Shown here in pieces: positions 45,688 through 53,018 of a DNA stretch of 64,000 nt. The notes under the pieces were generated by a model that worked only from the letters and a program-made list of their open reading frames with translations, made no database searches and was not told the DNA's origin. The stretch comes from Bordetella genomosp. 12 (GTDB lineage Bacteria; Pseudomonadota; Gammaproteobacteria; Burkholderiales; Burkholderiaceae_B), in contig NZ_NEVU01000003.1 of assembly GCF_002261355.1 (NCBI RefSeq), positions 1,674,001 through 1,738,000 of the forward strand, in the 5' to 3' direction. The position numbers were made by a program, and so were the translations under genes. Positions within the stretch are counted from its first letter, which is position 1; every line of letters starts with the position of its first letter.

Positions 45688-46929
45688 TCAGGCGGCCAGT
45701 GAAATCGACACCGGTTCGTTGGCCTCGCAGGCCGCCAGCGCCTGGGCCAGCCGATTGATGCCCAGCGCGATCTTGGCTTCGTTCATCGTGGCAAACGACA
45801 TGCGCATGGCGTACCTATCGGCCTGGGACTCATCGGGGTAGAACGCCTTGCCGGGCACATAGACCACTTCTTTTTCGATGGCGTAAGGCAGCAGCCGCGT
45901 CGCATCGATGTCGCCATTGAGCCGCGCCCAGAAAAACATCCCGCCCTCCGGCTTGGAGAACACCACCCGGCCCGGCAGCTCCCGCGCCAGGGCTTCGGCC
46001 AGGGCGTCGCAGCGCAGGCCATAGGCCTGGCGGATCCGCGGCACGTGCCGGGCATAGTGGCCATCGGCCAGATACTGCGCCACGATCTCCTGGATCCAGG
46101 CCGAGCAGGCCATGTCGTCGGCCGCCTTGGCGCTCACGCAGCGGCGGCGCACCTCGGCCGGGGCGATCATCCAGCCGATGCGCAACCCGGGCGCCATGGT
46201 TTTGGACATGCTGGAGATATAGACCGCCCAGTTGCGCTGTTCGGCATCGGCCAGCGCGGCGATGGGCGGCAGCATCTCGCCGGCGAACCGCAATTCGCCG
46301 TACGGATCGTCCTCGACGATCAGGAAGCGGTGCTTGACCGCCAGCTCCAGCAGACGCAGCCGCCGCTGACGGCTGATGGTCGCGCCGCAGGGATTGGAAA
46401 ACGAAGCCACCACGCAGACCATCTTGGGCTTGACGCGCGCGGCCAGCTCATCGAGGGCATCGACGTCTATGCCTTGCGGCCCGGACTCGACGGTATGCAC
46501 GTTGGCGCCCGTGTACAGCAGCGCCTGCACCGAATTCGGGAACGACGGGCTTTCGATGATGACGTTGTCGCCCTTTTGCAGCATCACCCGGGCCAGCAGC
46601 GCCATCGATTGCTGCGAGCCGCCGGTGACGGCCAGCTCGGTATCCGCGTCGCAATGCAAGCCGCGCTCGGCCGACAGCCGGGCCAACTCGTGGCGCAGAC
46701 TGGCCTGCCCGTCGATATTGGAATACTGCAGGCAGCTCCCCAACCGGGTCAGCACCTGGTTCGAGGCGCTGGACAGGCCATCGATGTCGAACAGCTCCTG
46801 CGCCGGATAGCCGCCCGCCATGGAAATCGTGCCCGCGCGCAGGGCGTAGGGCATGAGCGAGCGGATCGGCGGAATGTAGGGCGCCTGAAACGGCGGGGCA
46901 AAAGCGTAGTCGGTTGCGGCAAGGGACAT
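45688..46929 (-). CDS. PLP-dependent aminotransferase, 2-aminoadipate/aromatic (AAT-I fold) type
   Basis: 413 residues. It has no DNA-binding domain, so it is an enzyme rather than a MocR regulator. Visible are MAGGYPAQELFDIDGLSSAS, LAVTGGSQQSMALLARVMLQKGDNVIIESPSF, VASFSNPCGATISRQRRLRLLELA, and the PLP lysine in SMSKTMAPGLRIGWM. This subgroup (LysN/ARO8-like) transfers amino groups from 2-aminoadipate, aromatic or branched amino acids. A co-directional amino-acid receptor gene follows, suggesting use of an imported amino acid. Confidence 0.9.
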   Translation of the reverse strand: MSLAATDYAFAPPFQAPYIPPIRSLMPYALRAGTISMAGGYPAQELFDIDGLSSASNQVLTRLGSCLQYSNIDGQASLRHELARLSAERGLHCDADTELAVTGGSQQSMALLARVMLQKGDNVIIESPSFPNSVQALLYTGANVHTVESGPQGIDVDALDELAARVKPKMVCVVASFSNPCGATISRQRRLRLLELAVKHRFLIVEDDPYGELRFAGEMLPPIAALADAEQRNWAVYISSMSKTMAPGLRIGWMIAPAEVRRRCVSAKAADDMACSAWIQEIVAQYLADGHYARHVPRIRQAYGLRCDALAEALARELPGRVVFSKPEGGMFFWARLNGDIDATRLLPYAIEKEVVYVPGKAFYPDESQADRYAMRMSFATMNEAKIALGINRLAQALAACEANEPVSISLAA

Positions 46930-47151
46930 GGGAGCGAACGTAGACGATCCACGTCACGTGGCGGCGCGGCCAGCCCTGGCCGCGCTTGCGAGGCGCCAAG
47001 CAACGATGGCTTAATTCTTGAAATATGAAGTGCTTTGCCGATTCTATGCCTGCAAGGCATGTCCGGCAAAGCGGTCTCGCCGGCTCGCCGCAGCCGGCCT
47101 AAACTATGCCGTCATGGCCCGATCCGGCCCCGCCAACCACGAGAACCCCGC

Positions 47152-47850
47152 ATGACCGACTCCATGGCCACCCGCCTGGCCGCCATCGAACAACGTATCG
47201 CCCAGGCCTGCGAGCGCGCGGGCCGCCCGGCGGGCAGTGTCGAACTGCTGCCGGTAAGCAAGACCTTCGACGCCAATGCCGTGCGCCAGGCCGCCGCGCT
47301 GGGATTGCGCCGCTTCGGCGAGAACAAAACCCAGGAAATCCGCGAGAAGGCCGAGCCCTTGGCCGAGCTAGGGCTGTCCTGGGTGATGATCGGCCACCTG
47401 CAAACCAACAAGGTCAAGGATGTGGTGCGCGACGTGGCCGAAGTCCAGTCCCTGGATCGCCAGGAGCTGGCCGACGCCCTGCAGCGCCGGCTGGCGTCTG
47501 CCGGGCGCAGCCTGGACGTGCTGATCCAGGTCAAAACCTCGCCCGAACCCAGCAAGTTCGGGCTGCCACCCGAAGCCCTGCCGGGCTTGCTGACCCACCT
47601 GAGCGAGGCTTGCCCGGCCCTGCGCGTGCAGGGCCTCATGACCATGGCCGTCAATTCGGAAGACAGCGCCGCGGTGCGTGCCTGCTTTCGGCGGCTGCGC
47701 GAATTGCGCGACACGCTGGCCTGCCCGGCGCTGCCGCTGCAGCGGCTGTCCATGGGCATGAGCGGCGACTTCGAAATCGCCATCGAAGAAGGCTCCACGG
47801 AGGTGCGCATCGGCAGCGCGCTGTTTGGCGCGCGCAGCTACGCAATCTGA
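47152..47850 (+). CDS. yggS: YggS-family PLP-binding protein (PLP homeostasis)
   Basis: 232 residues from the ATG at 47152. It has a single alanine-racemase-like barrel with the PLP lysine in LLPVSKTFDANAV, then RRFGENKTQEIREKAE, WVMIGHLQTNKVKDV, and RLSMGMSGDFEIAIEEGSTEVRIGSALFG. It binds PLP and buffers the free pool; no catalytic activity is established. In many bacteria it lies by pilus or proC genes, but not here. Confidence 0.95.
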   Translation: MTDSMATRLAAIEQRIAQACERAGRPAGSVELLPVSKTFDANAVRQAAALGLRRFGENKTQEIREKAEPLAELGLSWVMIGHLQTNKVKDVVRDVAEVQSLDRQELADALQRRLASAGRSLDVLIQVKTSPEPSKFGLPPEALPGLLTHLSEACPALRVQGLMTMAVNSEDSAAVRACFRRLRELRDTLACPALPLQRLSMGMSGDFEIAIEEGSTEVRIGSALFGARSYAI

Positions 47851-47942
47851 AGCAAGACAGGCGGCAAGGGCGGCGGCATAATGAGCGCCGTAAAGGCGCA
47901 GCATCGCGCCTCATAACGATAATGTCCGCTAGGAGACAAGCC

Positions 47943-48908
47943 ATGCACAAGCATGCCAAGCGCCTGTTGGCGTTTGCCGCCCTGAGTATTGCCGCCACCG
48001 CCTCGGCCCAGAACTGGCCCAACCAACCCATCCGCTGGATCGTGCCTTATCCGGCCGGCGGCGGCGCGGACGTCGTCGCCCGCACCGTGGCCAGCGGGCT
48101 GGAAAAACCGCTGGGCCAGACCATCGTGGTGGAGAACCGCCCGGGAGCGGCCACCATCATCGGCGCCACCGCGATCGCTCAGGCCGAACCCAACGGCTAT
48201 ATGGTGGGCACCGCCGACTCCGGCACGCTGGCCTTCAATCCCTCGCTCTACAGCAAGCTGTCATACGACCCGGCCAAGTTCAGCTACGTCGGCGGCATCG
48301 CGCGCTTCCCGCTGCTGCTGGCGGTCAACGCCAACTCCCCGTTCAAGACGGTGGACGATGTGCTGCAGGCCGCGCGCAAAGAGCCGGGCAAACTCACCGC
48401 CGCCTCGGCGGGCGCCGGGTCGCCCCATCACCTCGCGCTGGAACTGTTCAAACAGCGGGCCAACGTCAACATCCTGCACGTGCCTTACAAGGGCGCGGCG
48501 CCCGCCATCCAGGATCTGCTGGGCGGACAGGTGGACGTCATGTTCATCGATCTGGCTGCCGGCCTGCCCAACGTCAAGGCCGGCAAACTGCGCGTGCTGG
48601 CAGCGGCCACGCCCGAACGCCTGAAGACCTTGCCGGATGCGCCGACCATGGCCGAACAAGGCGTGCCCGACTTCACGGCCTATGCCTGGCAGGGCATGGT
48701 CGCCCCGGCCGGCCTGCCGCAACCGGTGATGGACAAACTGTCGGCCGAACTGCAAAAGACCATCACGTCCGAAGCCGTCTCGCAGAAACTCAACGACATG
48801 GGCGTCGAGCCCATGCCCATGAGCCCGCAGGCGTTCCAGGCCTTCGCCGAACGCGAGCGCGCCGCCTGGGCCGACGTCATCAAAAAGGCCAACATCCATC
48901 TGGAGTGA
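47943..48908 (+). CDS. Bug/TctC-family periplasmic solute-binding protein
   Basis: 321 residues from the ATG at 47943, with a signal peptide (KHAKRLLAFAALSIAATASAQ). Bug motifs: PIRWIVPYPAGGGADVVARTVASGL, VVENRPGAATIIGATAIAQAEPNGY, and ILHVPYKGAAPAIQDLLGGQVDVMF. It captures an organic acid or similar small molecule. No TctAB genes are in the window. It converges with the GntR gene next door and may feed the FAH/hydrolase/amidohydrolase operon beyond it, but this is inferred from position only. Confidence 0.9.
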   Translation: MHKHAKRLLAFAALSIAATASAQNWPNQPIRWIVPYPAGGGADVVARTVASGLEKPLGQTIVVENRPGAATIIGATAIAQAEPNGYMVGTADSGTLAFNPSLYSKLSYDPAKFSYVGGIARFPLLLAVNANSPFKTVDDVLQAARKEPGKLTAASAGAGSPHHLALELFKQRANVNILHVPYKGAAPAIQDLLGGQVDVMFIDLAAGLPNVKAGKLRVLAAATPERLKTLPDAPTMAEQGVPDFTAYAWQGMVAPAGLPQPVMDKLSAELQKTITSEAVSQKLNDMGVEPMPMSPQAFQAFAERERAAWADVIKKANIHLE

Positions 48909-48934
48909 GGCGCACCGCGCCTGCCCTGATGAAC

Positions 48935-48964
48935 CGCTATAGGGCGCCCGGGCGCCCTATAGCG
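48935..48964. terminator. Perfect 30-bp palindrome between convergent Bug and GntR genes
   Basis: Positions 48935-48949 and 48950-48964 are exact reverse complements, starting CGCTATAGGGCG. As RNA it makes a very stable hairpin from either strand, so it probably ends both convergent transcripts. There is no T-run. Confidence 0.65.
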
Positions 48965-49001
48965 GGCTGGCCGCGCCGCCAGCTTACGGCCATCCCCGGC
49001 A

Positions 49002-49721
49002 TCACGGCTCGCCAATCATGCCGTTGCGGACTTCCAGCAGATGCTGGCGCACAGCCGCGCTGGCCGAGTCGGCATCGCGTACGCGCAAGGCATCGACGAT
49101 GGCACGATGCTGGGCCCGATAACGCGCCAGCCTTTCAGGGGTCAGGCTGCGTTGCTTGAGCGACTCCCATTCGGGCTGTTTGCGAACGCCGTTGATGGCG
49201 TCATACAGGTCGATCAATAGATTATTGTGCGCTGCGCTCAGGATGGCCTGGTGCAGCATGCCGTCCCAATACTCGAAATCAAGCACGGTGCCGGCCTTCT
49301 CGCTCTCGAGCAGGCAGTGCGCGATCTGTTGCAGGTCTCGCCCCGACGCACGCGTGGCCGCCAGTTCGACAAACTGCGGCTCGATCAACAAGCGCAACTC
49401 CATCACTTCCGCCGGGCTCGCGCCGTGGATGCGCTGCAGCAGGGACTCCACCGCGCCGCTGGCCGCAGGGGGCGATTCAGCCACGAAGGTGCCGCGGCCG
49501 ACGTGGCGCGTAATCAACCCCTCGCTTTCCAACTGATCCATGACTTTGCGCAGCGTGTTGCGCGCCAGGCCGAACTGCTCGACCAGATCCCGCTCGGCCG
49601 GCAATCGATAGCCGGCCGGCCATGTGCCATCGGCAATGCGTTTGCACACATGCTGCATGAGCGCGGCGCTGCCGTGTTGGGCCTTGCTGCGCAAGCCCTG
49701 CCTGGGGGCCGGATTCTGCAT
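49002..49721 (-). CDS. GntR-family regulator with FCD domain (FadR type)
   Basis: 239 residues from the ATG at 49721, behind GCGAGG. The N-terminal winged helix is YRLPAERDLVEQFGLARNTLRKVMDQLESEGLITRHVGRGTFVAE. The FCD effector domain has helices starting VMELRLLIEPQFVELAATRAS and later DLYDAINGVRKQPEW and YRAQHRAIVDALRVRDADSASAAVRQHL, which carry the usual metal or acid-binding histidines. It is divergent from the FAH-family gene 158 bases away. Repeated TTGGTTCA/ATGGTTCA words in that gap, one overlapping its own -10 box, suggest self-repression and control of the operon. Confidence 0.9.
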   Translation of the reverse strand: MQNPAPRQGLRSKAQHGSAALMQHVCKRIADGTWPAGYRLPAERDLVEQFGLARNTLRKVMDQLESEGLITRHVGRGTFVAESPPAASGAVESLLQRIHGASPAEVMELRLLIEPQFVELAATRASGRDLQQIAHCLLESEKAGTVLDFEYWDGMLHQAILSAAHNNLLIDLYDAINGVRKQPEWESLKQRSLTPERLARYRAQHRAIVDALRVRDADSASAAVRQHLLEVRNGMIGEP

Positions 49722-49879
49722 CGTTGAACCTCGCAATATTTGAACCAATTATAGTCCAATTTACGCAGCGCCGTCTAGTGGTTTTCGCTATGTACCGCAA
49801 CTTTCTAGATGACCGCGCGGATGGAGTACGCAATAATGGTTCACGTTGATTAACATTGGTTCATTATTGGATTACCCGT
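49722..49879. promoter_or_regulatory. Divergent promoter/operator region of the GntR gene and the FAH-hydrolase operon
   Basis: For the GntR gene a minus-strand -10 box TATAAT is at 49748-49753 with a TAGACG-like -35 at 49772-49777 (18-base spacer). The word TTGGTTCA occurs on the minus strand at 49740-49748, overlapping the -10. On the plus strand ATGGTTCA is at 49836-49843 and TTGGTTCA at 49856-49863. CAATAATG (49831-49838) and CATTATTG (49862-49869) are inverted. These are candidate GntR operators on both promoters. Confidence 0.5.
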
Positions 49880-50767
49880 ATGAAACTGCTGACCTTCCGC
49901 AAGACCTCGGGCGATACCCAGGTCGCTCAACTGACCGCCGATGGCATGGTGCAACCCCTGGCCTACGCCGATGGCCGCGCGGTCGAGGATTTGCTTGCGC
50001 TGATCGCCAGCGCCGCCCCCTTGAGCGCGCTCAAGCCCGATGGCGCGGCCCAACCCCTGTCGGCCGTCAAGCTGCTCGCGCCCATTCCCCGCCCGGCCCG
50101 CAACCTGTTCTGCGTGGGCAAGAACTACACCAATCATGCGCAAGAGTTCACCAAGAGCGGGTTCGATGCCGGCCAGACCGCAGCCGATGCCATCCCGACC
50201 GACCCCATCGTGTTCTCCAAGACCCCGGAGACGGTCATCGCCCATGGCGAATGCATCTGGGATGCCGCGGAGGTAAGCACGGCGGTCGACTACGAGGCCG
50301 AACTGGCCGTGATCATCGGCAAGGGCGGACGCGGCATTTCGCGGGCTGACGCGATGTCGCATGTGTGGGGCTACACCATCATCAACGACGTGACCGCCCG
50401 CGACTGGCAAAAACGCCACAAGCAATGGCATATGGGCAAATCCTTCGACACCTTCGGCCCGATGGGCCCCGTGGCCGTGACCGCCGACGAAATCGACGGC
50501 AGCAACCTCGATGTCAAAGCCTGGGTCAACGGCGAACTGCGCCAGGACGCCAACACGCGCGACCTGATTTTCGACATCCCGGCCCTGATCGAAACCCTGT
50601 CCCGGGGCATCACGCTCAAGCCGGGCGACATCATCGCCACCGGCACGCCCGAAGGGGTGGGCATCGGGTTCAACCCGCCTCGCTTTCTCCAACGCGGCGA
50701 TGTGGTCGCAATCGAGATCTCCGGCATCGGCCGCCTGGAAAACGTCATCGGTGAGGCCAAGGCATGA
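49880..50767 (+). CDS. Fumarylacetoacetate-hydrolase (FAH) family protein
   Basis: 295 residues from the ATG at 49880. FAH-fold motifs: RNLFCVGKNYTNHAQEF, PIVFSKTPETVIAHGECI, the metal-binding DYEAELAVIIGKGGRGI, WGYTIINDVTARDWQKRHKQWHMGKSFDTFGPMGP, and LKPGDIIATGTPEGVGIGF. Members hydrolyse C-C bonds of acylpyruvates or isomerise and decarboxylate ring-cleavage products. It opens an operon with an alpha/beta hydrolase (overlapping by 4 bases) and an amidohydrolase. The substrate is not known. Confidence 0.9.
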   Translation: MKLLTFRKTSGDTQVAQLTADGMVQPLAYADGRAVEDLLALIASAAPLSALKPDGAAQPLSAVKLLAPIPRPARNLFCVGKNYTNHAQEFTKSGFDAGQTAADAIPTDPIVFSKTPETVIAHGECIWDAAEVSTAVDYEAELAVIIGKGGRGISRADAMSHVWGYTIINDVTARDWQKRHKQWHMGKSFDTFGPMGPVAVTADEIDGSNLDVKAWVNGELRQDANTRDLIFDIPALIETLSRGITLKPGDIIATGTPEGVGIGFNPPRFLQRGDVVAIEISGIGRLENVIGEAKA

Positions 50768-51543
50768 GCTCCGCACAAATCAATGGTCTGTGGGTCGAGG
50801 ATTCCGGCGGCGAGGGCCAGGCCGTGCTGTGCATACACGGCCTGGGCGGAAGCTCCAATTTCTGGTCTCCCGTGCTCAGCGCCTTCGGTGAGCGGCGCGT
50901 CATCCGCCCCGACCTGGCCGGCGCCGGGCGCAGCGGCCCTGCGGCCCCTGGCCTGAGCATCGCGGCGCACGTGCAATCCTTGCTCGGCGTACTCGACACC
51001 CTGGGCATCGAGCAGGCCGATGTCGTGGCGCACTCCATGGGCACCATCATCGCGCAGCACCTTGCCGTCCTGCATCCGCGCCGCGTGCGCTCGCTCGCGC
51101 TGTTCGGTCCGCTGGCCGCCCCGGCCGAGGCGGCCCGCGCACCCACCCGCCAACGCGCCGCCCTGGCTCGCAGCGGACCGGCCGCCATGCAGGACATCGC
51201 CGACCTCATCGTCAAAGCCGCCACCAGCAGCGAAACCAAGACCGAACGCCCGACCGCGCTGGCCCTGGTGCGCGAGTCGATCATGCGGCAATCGCCCGAA
51301 GGCTACGCGCAGAACTGCGAAGCACTGGCCGACGCCACGTCCGCCGAGGTCGAGACGCTCGCCATTCCCGTGCTGTTGGTCACCGGCGACGAGGACGGCG
51401 TCGGCACCCCGGCCGGGACCGCGGCGCTGGCGCAACGGCTGACCGATTCCCGGTCTTACGTTCTGCAAGGATGCGGCCACTGGACGACTTACGAAAAGCC
51501 CTTCGAGAGCGCCCGCATCCTCACGGATTTCTATAAGCCATAG
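50764..51543 (+). CDS. Alpha/beta-hydrolase (lactonase/esterase-like)
   Basis: 259 residues; start overlaps the upstream stop (ATGA). Oxyanion region LCIHGLGGSSNFW, nucleophile serine in VVAHSMGTIIAQHLAVLHP, acid residue in LLVTGDEDGVGTP, and catalytic histidine in LQGCGHWTTYEKP. It resembles 3-oxoadipate enol-lactonases and ring-cleavage hydrolases. With the FAH-family enzyme before it, it could open a lactone or split a ring-fission product. The true substrate is unknown. Confidence 0.9.
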   Translation: MSSAQINGLWVEDSGGEGQAVLCIHGLGGSSNFWSPVLSAFGERRVIRPDLAGAGRSGPAAPGLSIAAHVQSLLGVLDTLGIEQADVVAHSMGTIIAQHLAVLHPRRVRSLALFGPLAAPAEAARAPTRQRAALARSGPAAMQDIADLIVKAATSSETKTERPTALALVRESIMRQSPEGYAQNCEALADATSAEVETLAIPVLLVTGDEDGVGTPAGTAALAQRLTDSRSYVLQGCGHWTTYEKPFESARILTDFYKP

Positions 51544-51575
51544 CGCGCGCAGCTTGCACCATCAGGAGACAAATC

Positions 51576-52934
51576 ATGAATAAGATCGCCATCAGCAATG
51601 TATCCATCTTCGACGGCAGCGGCGCCGACCCCTACCCCGGCGAAGTACTGATCGAAGGCAACCGCATCAAATCCATCGCCCGCCGGGGCGAGTACCTGGA
51701 AACCGGCGAAGCCAGAATCATCGACGGCCAGGGCGCGCTGCTCATGCCCGGCATGACCGAAGGGCACACCCACTTCTCGTGGAATGATCAACCCAGTCTG
51801 TCGGCGATTCAGTTCATGCCGCCGGAGGAGCACATTCTGTGGTGCGTGCGCGTGGCCAAGCGCTATCTCGAGATGGGCTGGACAAGCGCCTTGGGCGCGG
51901 CCACCGCCAAGCCCCGTCTGGACGTGGTGACACGCAATGTGATTGAAACGGGCGCCTTCCCCGGCCCGCGCTATCTGGCCGGCAGCCAGGAAATCACCAC
52001 GCCCGGCGGCCTGGGCGACAACACCTTGCCGCACTTGCCCGATCCGAGCATGAACTTCGGCGCGGTCTGTAATGGCCCCGAAGACATGCGCCGCATCGTG
52101 CGCATGTTCGTCAAGCTCGGCGTAGACCACCTCAAGATCAATCTCTCGGGCGAATACATCGCCGGCATACCGGCCGAATCCAATCCCTTCTCGGAAGAAG
52201 AGATCGCCATGCTGGCCGCCGAGGCGCGCCTGGCCGGCAAACGCGTCGCGGCTCACGCCCGATCCAAAGAGTCGGTCAAGGCCTGCGTCAGACACGGTTT
52301 CGAACTGGTGTTTCATGCCAGCTTCGCCGACGAAGAGGCGCTGGACATGCTGGAGGCCAACAAGGACAAGCATTTCGTCGTCCCCGGCCTGGGTTGGCTG
52401 GTCAACACGCTGTACAACGCCGCGGAGTACGGCATCACCGAAGAGATCGCCACCAAGATGGGCTACCGGCGCGAACTGGAGGTCGCGGCGGAAAGCCTGA
52501 GCAAGATGCACAAGCGCGGCATACGCGTACTGCCAGGCGGCGACTATGGCTTTGCCTGGATGCCGCATGGCACCAACGCGCGCGATCTCGAGTATCTGGT
52601 GAAGTACGTCGGGATGACGCCCAAGGAAGCCCTGGTCGCCGCAACCAAGTACGGCGCCGAGTTGATGCAGCGTCCCGAAGAGCTCGGGCAAATCAAAGAA
52701 GGCTTTCTGGCCGACGTCATCCTCATCGATGGCAACCCCATCGAGAACCTGAGCCTGCTGCAAGACCCGCAAAAGATTCTGATGGTGATGAAGGACGGCG
52801 AGATTTACAAAAATCAGCGCACCATCCTGCCCGCGCGCGGCGTCATTCGCTCCATCTATGGCGGCAATCCCTTGGTGGAAGCGGGCGTGCGCAAAGAAGC
52901 CCCCGCCGATCCGATGAACTCCAGAACCGCGTAA
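51576..52934 (+). CDS. Amidohydrolase-family metal-dependent hydrolase (imidazolonepropionase-like)
   Basis: 452 residues behind CAGGAGAC. Metal-binding HxH is in EGHTHFSW, the metal lysine is probably in LKINLSGEYIAG, and later metal histidines are in VAAHARSKESVKAC and LVFHASFADEEALDML. The final aspartate region is LPGGDYGFAWMPHGTNARDLEYLVKYVGMTPKEALVAATKYGAELM. Such enzymes cleave amide or ester bonds in rings or peptides. It ends the FAH-hydrolase-amidohydrolase operon, 32 bases after the alpha/beta-hydrolase gene. The substrate is not known. Confidence 0.9.
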   Translation: MNKIAISNVSIFDGSGADPYPGEVLIEGNRIKSIARRGEYLETGEARIIDGQGALLMPGMTEGHTHFSWNDQPSLSAIQFMPPEEHILWCVRVAKRYLEMGWTSALGAATAKPRLDVVTRNVIETGAFPGPRYLAGSQEITTPGGLGDNTLPHLPDPSMNFGAVCNGPEDMRRIVRMFVKLGVDHLKINLSGEYIAGIPAESNPFSEEEIAMLAAEARLAGKRVAAHARSKESVKACVRHGFELVFHASFADEEALDMLEANKDKHFVVPGLGWLVNTLYNAAEYGITEEIATKMGYRRELEVAAESLSKMHKRGIRVLPGGDYGFAWMPHGTNARDLEYLVKYVGMTPKEALVAATKYGAELMQRPEELGQIKEGFLADVILIDGNPIENLSLLQDPQKILMVMKDGEIYKNQRTILPARGVIRSIYGGNPLVEAGVRKEAPADPMNSRTA

Positions 52935-52965
52935 GGGGCGCGCCCTGCAAGGCATTGCCCGCGGC

Positions 52966-53004
52966 GGGCGCGCTCACGGTGAGGCGAGCGCGCGGCGCGC
53001 GCCC
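52966..53004. terminator. GC-rich hairpin between convergent amidohydrolase and TonB-receptor genes
   Basis: GGGCGCGC (52966-52973) and GCGCGCCC (52997-53004) can pair with a 23-base loop. The gap of 84 bases holds several other GC palindromes, so the exact structure is uncertain. Confidence 0.35.
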
Positions 53005-53018
53005 GGCCCGGCATCCTG

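Noticed and set aside
45688-46929. MocR-type regulator (GntR plus aminotransferase fusion)
   Set aside because: The protein begins directly with the aminotransferase fold and has no N-terminal winged helix.
49002-52934. Standard homogentisate or homoprotocatechuate pathway
   Set aside because: Only one FAH-family gene is present; dioxygenase, isomerase and aldehyde dehydrogenase genes of those pathways are missing.
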